A stretch of 64,000 bases of DNA, taken from Spirochaetaceae bacterium (GTDB lineage: Bacteria > Spirochaetota > Spirochaetia > WTKD01). The notes beneath the pieces were generated by a model. The model had not been told where the DNA came from and did not search any database. It saw nothing but the letters and a program-made list of their open reading frames with translations. The DNA is taken from the NCBI GenBank assembly GCA_011524535.1, contig WTKD01000014.1, positions 122,038 through 186,037 on the forward strand. The letters are read 5' to 3'. This document shows positions 1 through 8,773 of the stretch, one piece after another (position 1 is the stretch's first letter; each line of letters opens with the position of its first letter). Both the position numbers and the translations under genes were made by a program.

Positions 1-695
1 AGAGGCCCCAGGCTGCCTATATCCCTTTCTGCAACAGCGCTACGTATCAAACCGATTTGTTCTTCAGCAAATGTACACCATGATTGATAAAAGGGAGAGG
101 TTTTCTTGCATAATTGCATGGCTTCTCGTGAAGAAATAGATTTTTTTTCGGTATGAACGATCACACACAATACACGTAGGTCTGGCCAATGCTCTTTCGG
201 GAATATTGATTCCGCGTGGATTGCTCCTTTGTCCAAATATTGAAATCCAGAAAACACCGCACGCGATGCAGATGCCGATCCAATCCGGGCTATATTTGAA
301 ATATCTTTGCTTGTCATATGGACGTCGTATTCGTGTTCAGCACACAATGCAATCGAAGCGGCCAATGCTGCAAAAAAAGCAGAAGACCCCGCCAGACCAG
401 AGGCGTAGGGAATATTGGATGTCGTTTCTATAGAAATCGGTGGCAAATGAAACTTTTTCCGTACGGCCTCGAGCATGATAGCAAGCTGGTCTGAAATCTC
501 AAGTTTATCTTTATTCTGGAATACACTATCGCCTTGTGTTTGTGTGAGTAATTCAATGCTCACCTCACAATACAAAGAATCAAGAGAAATCCCCAAACTT
601 GGTGTCGCTGGTGTGTTTATATTTCCATCCATTTTGCCCCAATACTTCGATAAGGCTAAAGAGGGATGTGCCAGAGCGTTATATCGTTGCGACAT
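1..695 (-). CDS. mvaD: Diphosphomevalonate decarboxylase, 3' part cut by window edge
   Basis: ATP-dependent decarboxylation of mevalonate 5-diphosphate to isopentenyl diphosphate, the last step of the mevalonate route; cytosolic GHMP-fold enzyme. The gene starts at an ATG at 695 and stays open for 231 codons to the window edge, about 70 percent of the usual 320-330 residues. Visible motifs: SLALSKYWGK near residues 12-21 (family consensus N-I-A-L-I-K-Y-W-G-K), TPATPSLGISLD just after it, the GHMP glycine-rich loop ASGLAGSSAFFAAL near residue 100, and ARIGSASASRAVFSGF, matching the family ARxGSGSACRS segment. The catalytic Asp lies beyond the edge. It sits 21 bp downstream of the reductase stop, so it is probably the fourth gene of the same transcript. 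In Borrelia the next genes are phosphomevalonate and mevalonate kinases; whether they follow here is not visible. Confidence 0.93.
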   Translation of the reverse strand, partial: MSQRYNALAHPSLALSKYWGKMDGNINTPATPSLGISLDSLYCEVSIELLTQTQGDSVFQNKDKLEISDQLAIMLEAVRKKFHLPPISIETTSNIPYASGLAGSSAFFAALAASIALCAEHEYDVHMTSKDISNIARIGSASASRAVFSGFQYLDKGAIHAESIFPKEHWPDLRVLCVIVHTEKKSISSREAMQLCKKTSPFYQSWCTFAEEQIGLIRSAVAERDIGSLGP

Positions 696-716
696 AATTC
701 AGTATAGCAGCATAGT

Positions 717-1883
717 TCAATGTTCAATATCGGTTATCTGGCTTATCTTTCTACGCTTCTCATGCAGGGGCATGTGACCATACTGGATCCCTCTGCCGAT
801 GAGTGCGGTAAGAGCAGCTATATTTTGTATGAGTCCTATGCCTGCTATTACAGAAGATAATTCTGAACTGCCAATGCTATTCGTAGTATTTTTCTGTGCA
901 CCGCTCATTTTGCGGGTCACAAGGTCAAAAAATCGCCGCGATCCTAACTGCGTCCGTACACCATCTCCAACGGTTCCAATTACTACCGGTAATTCTAAAA
1001 ATACATCGATATTATTTTTGCCTATCTCGCACCACGATAATGGGTGATATCTTCCACCCTTAGATGCATATGCATGTGCAGCGGCTTCGGCAGCACGTGT
1101 ATCGTTTCCACTCGCAAGCACCACCGCGGTGACTCCATTCATGATCCCTTTGTTGTGCGTAACCGCGCGATCAATATCTTTTTTTGCCCATACAAACATC
1201 CGTTCCAAGCGAGTTACTGCGTCTTGCTTTCCCGTTATTCGCCTCATTATTTTGTGGGGAATAGATGTCTGGGCACGCACACAACGTTCATGGGCATTAT
1301 TGCTCACAATGGAGGCTATGGGAATTCCCCTGCCATCACGCTTAAAGCATGCCCCTACCCACTGGGCCATTTCGGTGCTTCGATGAGCCCCCATAGCGTC
1401 TCGAGAATCAATATACAGGGTGACAACGTGCAAACTGTGCGTAGAGTCTGGGTATTTTTCGATCAATCTTACCGAAACATCGGTAGCAATACCGCCGCGT
1501 TGTATCATCTGGGGAAATTCTTTGTCACATTGCTTGGTATAAGAGGTGGCATATCGCAAAATTTCATCTGTAGATACCTGTGTTTCTACAAGGACTTGCC
1601 CCTTTACGATGGTCCGCAAGGCCGTTGTCTGGATACCCCCAATAGGGCGCAACAATCGGTTCCAGAACCGAACTGCAGCCACAATCGAGGCTTCTTCGGT
1701 TGCCATGGGCACATCATAGAATTTCTCATTGATATAGGCATCTTCGACTATCCCTAATGGCACCCCATGCATGCCAATTTCCCCTTCAATAAAATAGGAG
1801 GCCAGTTCGCGTGCATCAGAACCTGCTAAAAAATCTTCGTAATGGCGTATACGCCGCAAAAGATCGGCGTGCTCATCAGCCAT
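717..1883 (-). CDS. mvaA: Hydroxymethylglutaryl-CoA reductase, class II type
   Basis: Reduces (or in some organisms oxidises) between HMG-CoA and mevalonate. Motifs of the bacterial class II enzymes are present: EGEIGMHGVPLG near residue 35 with the family Glu, VPMATEEASIVAA near 60, the catalytic Lys in HNKGIMNG near 245, the Asp in SGNDTRAAEA near 261, and the C-terminal catalytic His in GHMPLHEKRR near 374. With this start the protein has 388 residues, slightly shorter than the usual 420-430. I chose the ATG at 1883 because it overlaps the isomerase stop by only 8 bases (ATGGCTGA), a typical coupling arrangement; an in-frame ATG at 1904 would overlap by 29 and adds seven poorly conserved residues. 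Cofactor preference (NADH or NADPH) cannot be read from the sequence with confidence. Confidence 0.93.
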   Translation of the reverse strand: MADEHADLLRRIRHYEDFLAGSDARELASYFIEGEIGMHGVPLGIVEDAYINEKFYDVPMATEEASIVAAVRFWNRLLRPIGGIQTTALRTIVKGQVLVETQVSTDEILRYATSYTKQCDKEFPQMIQRGGIATDVSVRLIEKYPDSTHSLHVVTLYIDSRDAMGAHRSTEMAQWVGACFKRDGRGIPIASIVSNNAHERCVRAQTSIPHKIMRRITGKQDAVTRLERMFVWAKKDIDRAVTHNKGIMNGVTAVVLASGNDTRAAEAAAHAYASKGGRYHPLSWCEIGKNNIDVFLELPVVIGTVGDGVRTQLGSRRFFDLVTRKMSGAQKNTTNSIGSSELSSVIAGIGLIQNIAALTALIGRGIQYGHMPLHEKRRKISQITDIEH

Positions 1884-3030
1884 GACGCTGTTTTCTCCGT
1901 CCATAAGCTGCTAGTAAAGACTTGACCTCTATTTCTAGGTCTGCATCGCACCACGTAATGCATGTGGGCATATCTGCGACCTTGGTTATTCCAGAAACAA
2001 GCATCGCATCTTGTAGACCCTGTTGTAGGTCATGCAAATGTGCAATCACGCCCGAAACTCCCGACTCAGCCGCCAATCGGATCAAGGGTAAAGCCATACC
2101 AACGTAAGAGGCCCCAGAGGCCAAACATACTGCCATATCGTGTACCGTCCGTACACCACCGGATGCGACGAGTCTGGTACTACCTAGAGAAAGACTACTC
2201 TGCATGAGGGGTTGCTCTTTTTCTAATCCGATTCTTGGCTGTGAAAATTCATACATTAGCCGCAGCAATGTTCCGGTTGGGCATCCCCAATGCCTAAAAA
2301 ATTCGACTCGTTCGGGTGATATTTCCTTCCCTCGGTCCTTTGCTTCTATCATTGCCCAATTACTCCCGCCTGAACCCGAAATATCTATATAATCGACCTC
2401 TATTTCAGAAAGTCTCTGCACAGCATCTGGATCGATGCCAAAACCTGCCTCTTTTACCAATAAAGGGATCGGTGACTCTTGTTTAAGCAAGTGCACCTTT
2501 GGAAGTATGGCGGAAAAATCGGTATCACCTCCTTTCTGAACAAGTTCCTGGGCAACATTTATGTGCAAGGACAGGACATCGGCTCCCAGTTCATCGCAGC
2601 AGTGTAGTATGTGTTTTATGCTATGGCGTTTTAATTCAATAGCCCCAATATTTGCTATGATAGGAGTTGTATTTTTTTTTCGCTTCGGAATAAAGGTTTT
2701 TCTTCCAGAGCTTCCCTCAAGCAGGGCTCGCATAGAACCCAGGCCGATCGGTAGAGAACATTCACATGCTGCTTCGTACAATACTTCGTTGAGTTGTCTC
2801 CCAAGATGAGTTCCACCGGTCATCGGCAATATAATCAAGGGCATCGATATCTGGGACCCTGCAAACGAGGAAGTCGTATCCACCGAGGCTCGAGAACATT
2901 CGGGAAAAGCGGTTGGAAGTATGTGAATTTTGGAAAGGTGTGAAGACTGAGATTCTATGTCTGCTGATCGATCGAGACAGGTTTCAAGATGCTTATTCTT
3001 TCGGCTGTGAATCGGATGATCCATATCCAT
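1876..3030 (-). CDS. fni: Type 2 isopentenyl-diphosphate delta-isomerase (FMN-dependent)
   Basis: Interconverts isopentenyl and dimethylallyl diphosphate using reduced FMN; TIM-barrel flavoprotein unrelated to the type 1 Nudix isomerase. Family blocks seen: SRKNKHLE near the N-terminus (consensus R-K-x-E-H), ILPMTGGT, the HINVAQELVQKGGDTDF segment, VKEAGFGI, IDISGSGGSNW, and LVASGGVRTVHDMA with GASYVGMALPL near the C-terminus, which bind FMN and substrate phosphates. The longest open frame begins at 3060, but that start overlaps the HMG-CoA synthase gene by 68 bases and adds residues upstream of the conserved K-N-K-H block. I prefer the Met codon at 3030 (384 residues); 3024 is almost equally good. 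Overlaps with both neighbours mean the genes are translationally coupled. Confidence 0.92.
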   Translation of the reverse strand: MDMDHPIHSRKNKHLETCLDRSADIESQSSHLSKIHILPTAFPECSRASVDTTSSFAGSQISMPLIILPMTGGTHLGRQLNEVLYEAACECSLPIGLGSMRALLEGSSGRKTFIPKRKKNTTPIIANIGAIELKRHSIKHILHCCDELGADVLSLHINVAQELVQKGGDTDFSAILPKVHLLKQESPIPLLVKEAGFGIDPDAVQRLSEIEVDYIDISGSGGSNWAMIEAKDRGKEISPERVEFFRHWGCPTGTLLRLMYEFSQPRIGLEKEQPLMQSSLSLGSTRLVASGGVRTVHDMAVCLASGASYVGMALPLIRLAAESGVSGVIAHLHDLQQGLQDAMLVSGITKVADMPTCITWCDADLEIEVKSLLAAYGRRKQRHG

Positions 3031-4279
3031 ATACTCTATACCCATCTGAACGAATTTCATCTAAGTGAAATCCATCCGCGTCCATTGCACCGGGTGCATA
3101 TTGCGATGGATCTCCTTCTGGTTGCCGTATCCAGTTATGGTACAGGTCATAGGATGCATTCTCGGATCGAGTTAGCAATTCATCGTTTTCCCAATTGTTT
3201 AGTATCGCTGCAGCTCCTGGGGCTACGGTCCCTTTCATACATACCAAGGTGTTTCCAGACCCATAAGAACACATGAGTACGGATTTCCCAACAATCTTAG
3301 AGCCATAATCGCGATAGGCTGATTGTAATTGATCACGTACAACAACAAAAATACTAGCGGTGTACACATTTCCCGCACATTTTACGGTGTTTAATCCTTC
3401 AGAAAAATGTTTCTTCTCAAGAAATATCTGAAAGTCTTCTGGAGATGCCCCTATATATTTATCGTATATGTGTTTCAAAGCCGAATGAGCCATTTTAGCA
3501 AAGGGAACATGGAGCACTATGAAATCTACTTCTTTTATGATATTCGCAGGAGGAGTGTTGCATTGTTGTGCATAATCTTCCACAGCACGTACCAGGGCGG
3601 ACTTGTAACATTCGACGGAAAACTGACCTCGAACCGATGCATGCATACTCCATGTAGGCCTGAAAAAGTCATCAACATCGCTTGAATACATCCCAACACT
3701 CTGAACATCCAACTCAAGCAGTTGTGGATTTTTTTCGATTAAAACGGAAGCACTCCCCGCACCTTGGGTTAATTCTGCAGATGTTTCGTCCTTATACCGA
3801 GCAATATCGGAACACATCAATACAGCGATTTCATTGCTTTCTTCGGTAGCCCGAACTTTGAGCATGGTAAGCAGTCCTAAAAGCCCCAGGCTCCCCGCTG
3901 CACATGCATGCTGAACTTGATAAGACAGCAAAGAAGAAGGAAGAGAGACTCCTGCTTTTTTTAGACATCCGAGAACATAATTAGCAATTGGTTTGGACAT
4001 ATCCACAGCCGTTTCGGTAGCGGACACAAAATATCGAATGAGAGAGGTGATTTTTGGGTGTCTCTTGAAGAGTTTTAGCGCAGATTCTGACGCCATTGTA
4101 ACCGAGTCTTCCCATATCGAAGGAAACCGCATGTAATGCTGTTCTATGAATTTAAAAGCTCGCTCGAAGCGTCTTCTTTGTTTGGAACCCTGCTCTCCGC
4201 GTCTAGAAATTATGGTTTTTAATGAAATAGAGTTCTTTGGGAAATATGTTGAAATATCAGAAATGCCTACTGAAACCAT
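2993..4279 (-). CDS. mvaS: Hydroxymethylglutaryl-CoA synthase
   Basis: Condenses acetoacetyl-CoA with acetyl-CoA to HMG-CoA, the committed entry to the mevalonate pathway; thiolase-fold dimer. The catalytic triad is visible: Glu89 in SATETAVD, Cys126 in QHACAAGS, and His257 in FIVLHVPFAKMAH, at the spacing expected for the family. Length of 428 residues is slightly above the usual 390. The ATG at 4279 is preceded by AGGA eight bases upstream. It is the promoter-proximal gene of the cluster: a TATAAT-like hexamer lies on the minus strand at 4312-4317, with no convincing -35. The gene order synthase, isomerase, reductase, decarboxylase is the one I recall for Borrelia. Confidence 0.93.
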   Translation of the reverse strand: MVSVGISDISTYFPKNSISLKTIISRRGEQGSKQRRRFERAFKFIEQHYMRFPSIWEDSVTMASESALKLFKRHPKITSLIRYFVSATETAVDMSKPIANYVLGCLKKAGVSLPSSLLSYQVQHACAAGSLGLLGLLTMLKVRATEESNEIAVLMCSDIARYKDETSAELTQGAGSASVLIEKNPQLLELDVQSVGMYSSDVDDFFRPTWSMHASVRGQFSVECYKSALVRAVEDYAQQCNTPPANIIKEVDFIVLHVPFAKMAHSALKHIYDKYIGASPEDFQIFLEKKHFSEGLNTVKCAGNVYTASIFVVVRDQLQSAYRDYGSKIVGKSVLMCSYGSGNTLVCMKGTVAPGAAAILNNWENDELLTRSENASYDLYHNWIRQPEGDPSQYAPGAMDADGFHLDEIRSDGYRVYGYGSSDSQPKE

Positions 4280-4311
4280 TCGTTATCCTATGCTGTACGA
4301 CCTTAATTTAG

Positions 4312-4317
4312 ATTATA
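4312..4317 (-). promoter_or_regulatory. Candidate -10 element for the mevalonate operon
   Basis: On the minus strand the hexamer reads TATAAT, 33 bases upstream of the mvaS ATG, in the 144-bp region divergent to mnmA. The hexamer 17 bases upstream is a poor -35 match, so this is a weak call resting on position and the -10 alone. Confidence 0.3.
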
Positions 4318-4423
4318 CCCCGTATTCTCTCCTTTGCACCATGGGTATATATATGTTACTGGAACATCCTTCTCATCAAACAGTCTGTACTAGAAAACTA
4401 TATGCAGGATATGCTGTATAATA

Positions 4424-5539
4424 GTGAATACAGCTATTTTGGTATCTGGAGGAGTCGATAGCGCGGTTTCCCTTGCTCTTTTGCATAAAGAAGGATGGGA
4501 CATAACCCCATTTTATTGCAAAGTTTGGCTCGAAGATGAATTCAACAGCCACTGTCCTTGGGAAGAAGACATTTCCTATGCAAGAGAATTATGCAAACGA
4601 TTTGGGCTATCGTTGGAAATCGAACCTCTACAAACGGCATATTATGAAAAAATCGTCAGCTATGTAATAGATCAATTGAAGAAAGGCTTTACCCCGAATC
4701 CCGATGTTCTTTGCAATCAATTCATAAAATTTGGTGCTTTTCTCGATTTACATGAGAATTCTTTTAGCAAGATAGCCAGTGGTCATTACGCTGCAACCGA
4801 GAAGAAGATAGACGGAATGTATTTGAAAACCGCACCAGATCCAATAAAAGACCAGAGCTATTTTTTATCTCGTTTATCACAAAAACAATTGGCAAGAGCT
4901 GTATTTCCGATTGGCACGAAAAAGAAACGAGAAGTAAGAGCCCTAGCCAAAGAATTCTCCCTGCCCAATGCCGAAAGAAAAGACAGCCAGGGCATATGCT
5001 TCCTGGGAAAAATTCGATATCCTACCTTTATCGAACATTATCTTGGGCAACGAACAGGACCAATACGCGAATTTCACTCAAAAAAATACCTCGGAGACCA
5101 TCATGGGTATTGGTTCCATACAATCGGTCAGCGACGAGGGTTAGGACTTAGCGGTGGTCCATGGTATGTCTGTGAAAAAGAAGTTGAAAGCAACATCGTG
5201 TATGTGCGCCATGCACGCACATTGGACGAACTTGGCCTCCCTATTGTTGCTGTTACCGATGTGAATTGGATCCCTAGCCCAATACGCTCTGGTTCCGCAC
5301 TTGTCAAAATAAGACATGGGGAAGAATATCACCGGGCTATATACCATGTATCAGAAGACAAGAATTACCTATACCTTGCGTTCTATAAACCCGAAAAAGG
5401 AATTTCTCCGGGACAATTCGCCGTTATCTACATAGATGGCTATGTTCGCGCAAGCGGCTGTATAGCGTTCACACTCGATGAAAACGACCCTTTGTACGAG
5501 AAACTCGATTATCTTCGCTCGGAGGGAATATCTGAATGA
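4424..5539 (+). CDS. mnmA: tRNA-specific 2-thiouridylase
   Basis: Thiolates U34 of tRNA-Lys, -Glu and -Gln using ATP and a persulfide sulfur donor. The N-terminus carries the PP-loop SGGVDSA (residues 8-14). The two cysteines of the mechanism are visible, Cys97 in NPDVLCNQFIKFG and Cys192 in DSQGICFLGK, and the tRNA-binding GQRRGLGLSGG segment follows. The length of 371 residues is normal. The start is a GTG at 4424, required because the PP-loop begins only seven codons later and no in-frame ATG lies just upstream. A TATAAT at 4417-4422 abuts the start codon and would give a transcript beginning inside the gene, so I do not take it as the promoter. The next gene, dusA, also modifies tRNA, which suggests a small tRNA-modification unit. 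Confidence 0.95.
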   Translation: MNTAILVSGGVDSAVSLALLHKEGWDITPFYCKVWLEDEFNSHCPWEEDISYARELCKRFGLSLEIEPLQTAYYEKIVSYVIDQLKKGFTPNPDVLCNQFIKFGAFLDLHENSFSKIASGHYAATEKKIDGMYLKTAPDPIKDQSYFLSRLSQKQLARAVFPIGTKKKREVRALAKEFSLPNAERKDSQGICFLGKIRYPTFIEHYLGQRTGPIREFHSKKYLGDHHGYWFHTIGQRRGLGLSGGPWYVCEKEVESNIVYVRHARTLDELGLPIVAVTDVNWIPSPIRSGSALVKIRHGEEYHRAIYHVSEDKNYLYLAFYKPEKGISPGQFAVIYIDGYVRASGCIAFTLDENDPLYEKLDYLRSEGISE

Positions 5540-5633
5540 TTGTCATGGGTGCGTATTACTCCGGGTTTTCTCAGATAGTGTATACATTCTACTTTTTTTG
5601 CTGGGCCAATCTTCATCCTTATATCCTAAAAAA

Positions 5634-6658
5634 ATGAAAAAAAACTATAGATACAGTATTGCTCCGATGATGCAATATACCGATCGTTTTTATCGCCCGA
5701 TTCTGCGACGCCTGTGCCCAAATGCCATGCTCTATACCGAAATGCAAGTTGCTTCAAGCATTGTTTTTGGCAAGGAGGAGCGTTTTCTTGCTTTTTCTGC
5801 CATAGAAAAACCCCTCGTATTGCAATTAGCAAGCAATGATCCAAAGCAAATCGCGCAAGCGGTTCACCAAGCAGAACGCTATGAATACGATGGATATAAC
5901 ATCAATGTAGGATGTCCGAGCGAACGTGCCGTTAGAGGTGGATTTGGGGTTTGCCAAATGGCTGATGTAGAACTAGTAAGCAAACTATACACTGCCATGA
6001 GTCAAGAAACGGATAAACCTATTTCAATAAAGCATCGTATTGGGCTCGGTCTCACGGCAAATGAAGACAATCTCTCCGCCTTCATTCAGCCCCTGTATAC
6101 ATTGGGGGTACGTCATTTCATCATACACGCCCGAAGCGCATACTGGGCCGATTAAAACCAAATCAAAATCGAAATGTCCCACCTCTACAATATGAAGCAG
6201 TCTATGCTGTAAAGAAACAATTCCCTGAAGCGTTTATCGAAATAAACGGGGGAATAAAAACAGTCCAAAATGTTCTGACCCATCTCCGATACACCGATGC
6301 CGTTATGATTGGCAGACTGGCATACCAAGACCCCTTTGCATTGCATAAAATTGATGCTCTTCTTGCAAACCGAGAAGATTTTTCGGCTCTATCAGCGCCA
6401 GAAGATTCACCGCAATCATCGACCGCCACGCATTACACAATCGCCGAAAAAGAATTATTTTTGGATACCATACTGGAAGCAACCGCGCAGGCAAAATTCT
6501 TTGAAGAAAAAAGCATCAACCCTTGGCCAATCATTCGTCATCTTCTCTACCTCTTTACAGGCTGCCCTGGAGCGCGAATATGGCGTAGAATAGTCGCACA
6601 AAAAGATATTTCTCGCATCGAAGAAGCTGCGAGAGAGCAAATCGAACGTTTACAGTAA
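5634..6658 (+). pseudogene. dusA: tRNA-dihydrouridine synthase DusA, broken by one frameshift
   Basis: FMN-dependent reduction of uridines 20/20a in the tRNA D-loop. From the ATG at 5634 the frame reads IAPMMQYTDRFYR, then NINVGCPSERAVRGGFG with the catalytic Cys, KHRIG, and IIHARSAYWAD before a stop at 6153-6155. The remaining third continues in another frame: LGRLKPNQNRNVPPLQY, INGGIK, AVMIGRLAYQDP and on to 6658. Adding one base at about 6143 (tac to tac-c) joins the two halves as HARSAYLGRLKPNQNR, which aligns without gaps to E. coli HARKAWLQGLSPKENR. So the sequence shows a single-base deletion, either a real inactivation or an assembly error. Everything downstream is otherwise open and conserved, which favours a recent event. 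Confidence 0.85.
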
Positions 6659-6684
6659 TGTTAGATAGAAATATCTAGACTTAC

Positions 6685-7968
6685 TCAAAAAAGCCACTGG
6701 GGATGGGGCTCAGGCAGGTTGAAAACACGCGTAAGCTTTTTCAGCAATCCTTCCGATGCCTTCATTTTTTGCATAAAGCATAGCTGCGCTGGTGAAATAG
6801 AACCATGCAACATACGACTAAAATCATTTACAGACAAGGAGATACTTTCATAGTTTGGATGTCTGCCCGGGGAAATACTAGATTCTTCACCTAAATGCAG
6901 TACATACTCGCCCCCCACACCCCGCCATGCAGAATCATTTTCCAAGAATCGCTCAATGGGATCATCGATCTGAATATTTAGACTCACCGTTTCCCCAGAA
7001 AAATGTGTAGCAGCAACCGCCTGTGCGATGTCCAGAACTCTTAACTGTGAAAAACCATAGGCCTCCGTTTTTGCCGGCAGCTTTCCTCCCTTGGTAAGTT
7101 CGGTGGAGCGAAATGGCTCATGCAGATAATCTTGTAGACGTATTTGTGGAGGTTGCAACAACCAAAAACTGTAAATTTGGTCACTCAACGACTTTACAAT
7201 TTGTAGGAGCTCAAGTAATTGCTGTTCATTTTGAAAAACAAGCCAATGAATACCCCCTGGGCCGTGTTCATCTTCGAAATTTGCAAATAAATGATGCGTA
7301 ATCTCTCCTTCTTCATTCGTATACCCCAGTACAAATCCATTTTTTTCATCGTGAAAAATCATTTCACCCTTTACCATGGCTTCTGAAGAAATAGTACACA
7401 CTCCATGCATACTATGGGCACGGCAACGAGAACGGTAAATAGCCTTAAAATCGTCCAAGGAAAATTCTTTTGGTGGACGTGATATCTTTGGTACATTCAG
7501 ATCACGAGGGTCGATATAAAATTCATACTCATAGGGATTGGTTCCAAACCCAAGACGGTCATAAAACCCTTGATCAAAAATACCAAGCATAGCAAATGCA
7601 TCTCCTGCTTTTGCTCGGTCTGCCAATACGCGGGCCAATGCAATACTGGTTGCCTTTTGTTTTCGGAGTACATACCCACAGATGACCGCGGTAACGGCGC
7701 AGAGAGGAAGAATAGTATCCGTCTGTTGTATTGTTCCTTGATGCGTTTGCGCGACAGATTCCACAATCCCATCATAGCAAGCTAGATATGCATAAGAATC
7801 TTCTAAGAAGGCTGCAACGATTTCTTTTGATCGTGAATCATCTGCAAAGAGTTCCTTCTTAAACCCGGAAACCCAGCCAGCCTTTCTAAACAATCCGAGA
7901 ACAGCATTAATATCTGCTTTTGGATCAGCAATACGAAATTCGAGTCCTTTGCGGGAATTTTCAACCAT
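6685..7968 (-). CDS. Eis-like GNAT N-acetyltransferase
   Basis: Two-GNAT-domain protein of the enhanced intracellular survival (Eis) family, which transfers acetyl from acetyl-CoA to amines such as aminoglycosides or protein lysines in the studied members. The family signature is clear at about residues 85-150: AVTAVICGYVLRKQKATS (acetyl-CoA pocket) followed by GDAFAMLGIFDQGFYDRLGF, the usual A-x-L-x-P/I-F-x-x-x-F-Y-x-x-x-G-F block. The C-terminal third (HFSGETVSLNIQ and the ISLSVNDFSRMLHG stretch) resembles the SCP2-like domain that closes these proteins. At 427 residues it is close to the family size (400-420). The substrate cannot be predicted. It stands alone on the minus strand, 94 bp downstream of the ribA stop. 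Confidence 0.8.
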   Translation of the reverse strand: MVENSRKGLEFRIADPKADINAVLGLFRKAGWVSGFKKELFADDSRSKEIVAAFLEDSYAYLACYDGIVESVAQTHQGTIQQTDTILPLCAVTAVICGYVLRKQKATSIALARVLADRAKAGDAFAMLGIFDQGFYDRLGFGTNPYEYEFYIDPRDLNVPKISRPPKEFSLDDFKAIYRSRCRAHSMHGVCTISSEAMVKGEMIFHDEKNGFVLGYTNEEGEITHHLFANFEDEHGPGGIHWLVFQNEQQLLELLQIVKSLSDQIYSFWLLQPPQIRLQDYLHEPFRSTELTKGGKLPAKTEAYGFSQLRVLDIAQAVAATHFSGETVSLNIQIDDPIERFLENDSAWRGVGGEYVLHLGEESSISPGRHPNYESISLSVNDFSRMLHGSISPAQLCFMQKMKASEGLLKKLTRVFNLPEPHPQWLF

Positions 7969-8062
7969 GTTCTATATAAGCATATATATAATGCTTGCAC
8001 TAGGAGTATTAAAGAAGTAGAACAACCTTGCCTTCTGCCATATCTGCATAGAACCGCCTGTA

Positions 8063-8674
8063 TTATTTGGATTCATCGGGCAATTCAATCAAATGCCCCA
8101 TTTTTTCTGCCTTTGTACTCAGATATCTCCGCAATAATGGTGGAATATTCTTAGGAACCAGAGAGATACGCTCGCTCACTCGAATGCCTGCGTGTTCCAA
8201 AGCCTGAACCTTCAATGGATTATTACTAAGTAGACGCACCGAATGAATCGAGAGTTTTTGCAATGCCTCCACTGCAACCCTATAATTGCGTTCATCCGCT
8301 TCGTAGCCCAATTCAAGATTTGCCTCAACCGTATCCAAACCGCGGTCTTGCAAATTATAAGCCTTTAATTTGTTTGACAATCCTATGCCTCGACCTTCCT
8401 GTCTCAAATAAATAACAATACCCTCGCCTTCTTCAGCGATTTTCTGAAGAGACATCTCTAACTGAGTACCACAATCGCACCGGATAGATCCAAACAAATC
8501 CCCAGTCAGACATTCTGAATGTATGCGGACCAAACAATCATCTTTCGGGGTTCCCATCGTCAACAGGCAATGCTCTTTCTCAACGGTTGATTGTATGTCT
8601 TCAAGTATACTAATCGTAAATAGACCGTATTTACTCGGTAATTGAACCGGAGGGCGATCCGAAGAATTGTGCAT
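8063..8674 (-). CDS. ribA: GTP cyclohydrolase II
   Basis: Opens the GTP imidazole ring to give the first committed riboflavin precursor. The zinc-binding cysteines are in SECLTGDLFGSIRCDCGTQL (Cys55, Cys66, Cys68), and the diagnostic YLRQEGRGIGL follows at residues 89-99. The C-terminal SNNPLKVQALEHAGI segment (consensus S-N-N-P-x-K) completes the family. At 203 residues it is a stand-alone RibA, with no fused RibB half. No other riboflavin gene is in the window. The start ATG at 8674 faces a 99-bp AT-rich gap shared with the divergent cyclase gene. Confidence 0.95.
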   Translation of the reverse strand: MHNSSDRPPVQLPSKYGLFTISILEDIQSTVEKEHCLLTMGTPKDDCLVRIHSECLTGDLFGSIRCDCGTQLEMSLQKIAEEGEGIVIYLRQEGRGIGLSNKLKAYNLQDRGLDTVEANLELGYEADERNYRVAVEALQKLSIHSVRLLSNNPLKVQALEHAGIRVSERISLVPKNIPPLLRRYLSTKAEKMGHLIELPDESK

Positions 8675-8773
8675 TTCTCATACTAGAGATTAGTGTGATA
8701 TGCGTCAATAATGTTTATTTACATTTAGCTTTTTTATAATTGTAATTTTATTTTTAATAAAATAATATATCTA

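Noticed and set aside
1044..1757. Long plus-strand open frame opposite the HMG-CoA reductase gene
   Set aside because: It is fully antisense to a well-conserved gene and its translation resembles no protein.
4417..4422. TATAAT as the mnmA promoter
   Set aside because: It abuts the GTG start, so transcription would begin inside the gene.
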